From positions 2,480,001 through 2,544,000 of the forward strand of contig NZ_JAGIOD010000001.1 of NCBI RefSeq assembly GCF_017876545.1: a stretch of 64,000 nt of DNA, in the 5' to 3' direction. Below the pieces are notes generated by a model. That model did no database searches. It saw only the letters and a program-made list of their open reading frames with translations, and was not told where the DNA came from. This stretch comes from Brachybacterium sacelli. Lineage in GTDB: Bacteria > Actinomycetota > Actinomycetes > Actinomycetales > Dermabacteraceae. Positions 63,545 through 64,000 of this stretch are shown here, one piece after another. The position numbers were made by a program, and so were the translations under genes. Positions within the stretch are counted from its first letter, which is position 1. Each line of letters begins with the position of its first letter.

Positions 63545-64000
63545 ATGTCCTCACAGGACTGGCTCGACAAGGACTTCTACGCGGTCCTCGGCGTCTCGAA
63601 GGACGCGAGCGCGCAGGAGATCAAGAAGGCCTACCGCACACAGGCCAGGAAGTACCACCCCGACCATCACGCCGACGACCCGAAGGCCGAGGAGAAGTTC
63701 AAGGAGATCGGCGAGGCGTACTCGGTGCTCAACGACGCCGAGCAGCGCGAGCAGTACGACGCCATCCGCGCCATGGGCTCCGGCGGCGCCCGCTTCTCCG
63801 CGGGCCAGGGAGGCCCCGGCGGCGCCGGCTTCGAAGACGTCTTCTCCTCCATGTTCGGAGGCCAGGGCGGAGGTTTCCCGGGCGGCGCGCGGCCCGGTCC
63901 CGGAGGGGCCGGCGGCGCGGCGAACCCGGACCTGGACGACATCCTGCGCATGTTCGGCCAGGGCGGCGGCACGGCCGGTTTCGCGGGCGGCGGCTTCCCG
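63545..64000 (+). CDS. dnaJ: Chaperone protein DnaJ, N-terminal part
   Basis: The first 152 codons are visible; the gene runs off the window. The J-domain has [20 protein letters not shown] and [13 protein letters not shown] (the HPD motif that activates DnaK), with [18 protein letters not shown] Gly/Phe-rich region follows ([20 protein letters not shown]). GGAAGGAG precedes the ATG. The zinc-finger region, which would separate DnaJ1 from DnaJ2 types, is outside the window. Confidence 0.95.
   Translation, partial: MSSQDWLDKDFYAVLGVSKDASAQEIKKAYRTQARKYHPDHHADDPKAEEKFKEIGEAYSVLNDAEQREQYDAIRAMGSGGARFSAGQGGPGGAGFEDVFSSMFGGQGGGFPGGARPGPGGAGGAANPDLDDILRMFGQGGGTAGFAGGGFP

Noticed and set aside
1..64000. 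CRISPR arrays, rRNA and tRNA genes
   Set aside because: I saw no regularly spaced repeats, no cas-like genes, and no recognisable rRNA or tRNA sequence on either strand.

Overview
The window is high-GC actinobacterial chromosome. Mycothiol-type genes, GntR/MerR/TetR regulators, paired HspR-type CTTGAGT inverted repeats before dnaK, and a DUF222-HNH endonuclease all fit the Micrococcales. A Brachybacterium/Dermabacteraceae-like host is my best guess from gene content only. Genes are packed tightly and are very often joined by ATGA, GTGA or TGATG overlaps.

Layout. 1-6.6 kb: 3' end of a LuxR-type response regulator, a membrane Ser/Thr kinase divergent from a secreted membrane-anchored protein, and a heterodimeric ABC exporter whose two ATPase halves are degenerate in complementary ways. 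6.6-11.8 kb: Rv2466c-like DsbA protein, rpiB, a Nei/Fpg DNA glycosylase, a phosphotransferase, a prolyl-aminopeptidase-like hydrolase, an ElaA-like acetyltransferase and a small ankyrin protein. 11.8-14.7 kb: TPP riboswitch controlling a YkoE-type S component and a YkoD-YkoC fusion (thiamin/HMP ECF transporter). 14.7-29.2 kb: housekeeping and accessory genes, including an M13 peptidase, an ADP-ribosylglycohydrolase, a MshA-like glycosyltransferase coupled to a PIG-L deacetylase, the DUF222-HNH gene, and a NarL/sensor-kinase pair.

29.4-35.9 kb: the most notable region. A secreted DUF1524/HNH nuclease gene is cut in two by an element of about 5.8 kb. The element has a Tn554-type tnpA-tnpB-tnpC operon (two tyrosine recombinases and a coiled-coil accessory protein) and one cargo gene, an MFS exporter. 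Both junctions carry the hexamer CCCGCA and the termini are the inverted hexamer TTATCT/AGATAA. Removing the element plus one CCCGCA restores one continuous 238-codon reading frame.

36-41.4 kb: SRPBCC and epimerase genes divergent from a TetR regulator with duplicated operator-like palindromes, then a phosphotransferase, two methyltransferases and a P-loop kinase. 41.5-51.6 kb: ilvD; a lactate module (lldD, lctP, divergent FadR/LldR regulator with a perfect 15-bp palindrome); and a fully overlapping 2-methylcitrate operon (GntR-prpD-prpB-prpC). 51.7-60.5 kb: aminopropyltransferase-like protein, GNAT, YfcC-type carrier, a DNA-alkylation-repair-like gene broken by an in-frame TAG, P-loop kinase, transglutaminase-like protein, YjbR and GrpB proteins, and an MFS-MerR pair. 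60.5-64 kb: dnaK-grpE-dnaJ heat-shock operon, with a perfect 19-bp hairpin between grpE and dnaJ; dnaJ runs off the end.

All calls were read by eye from sequence and family knowledge; no database search was run.
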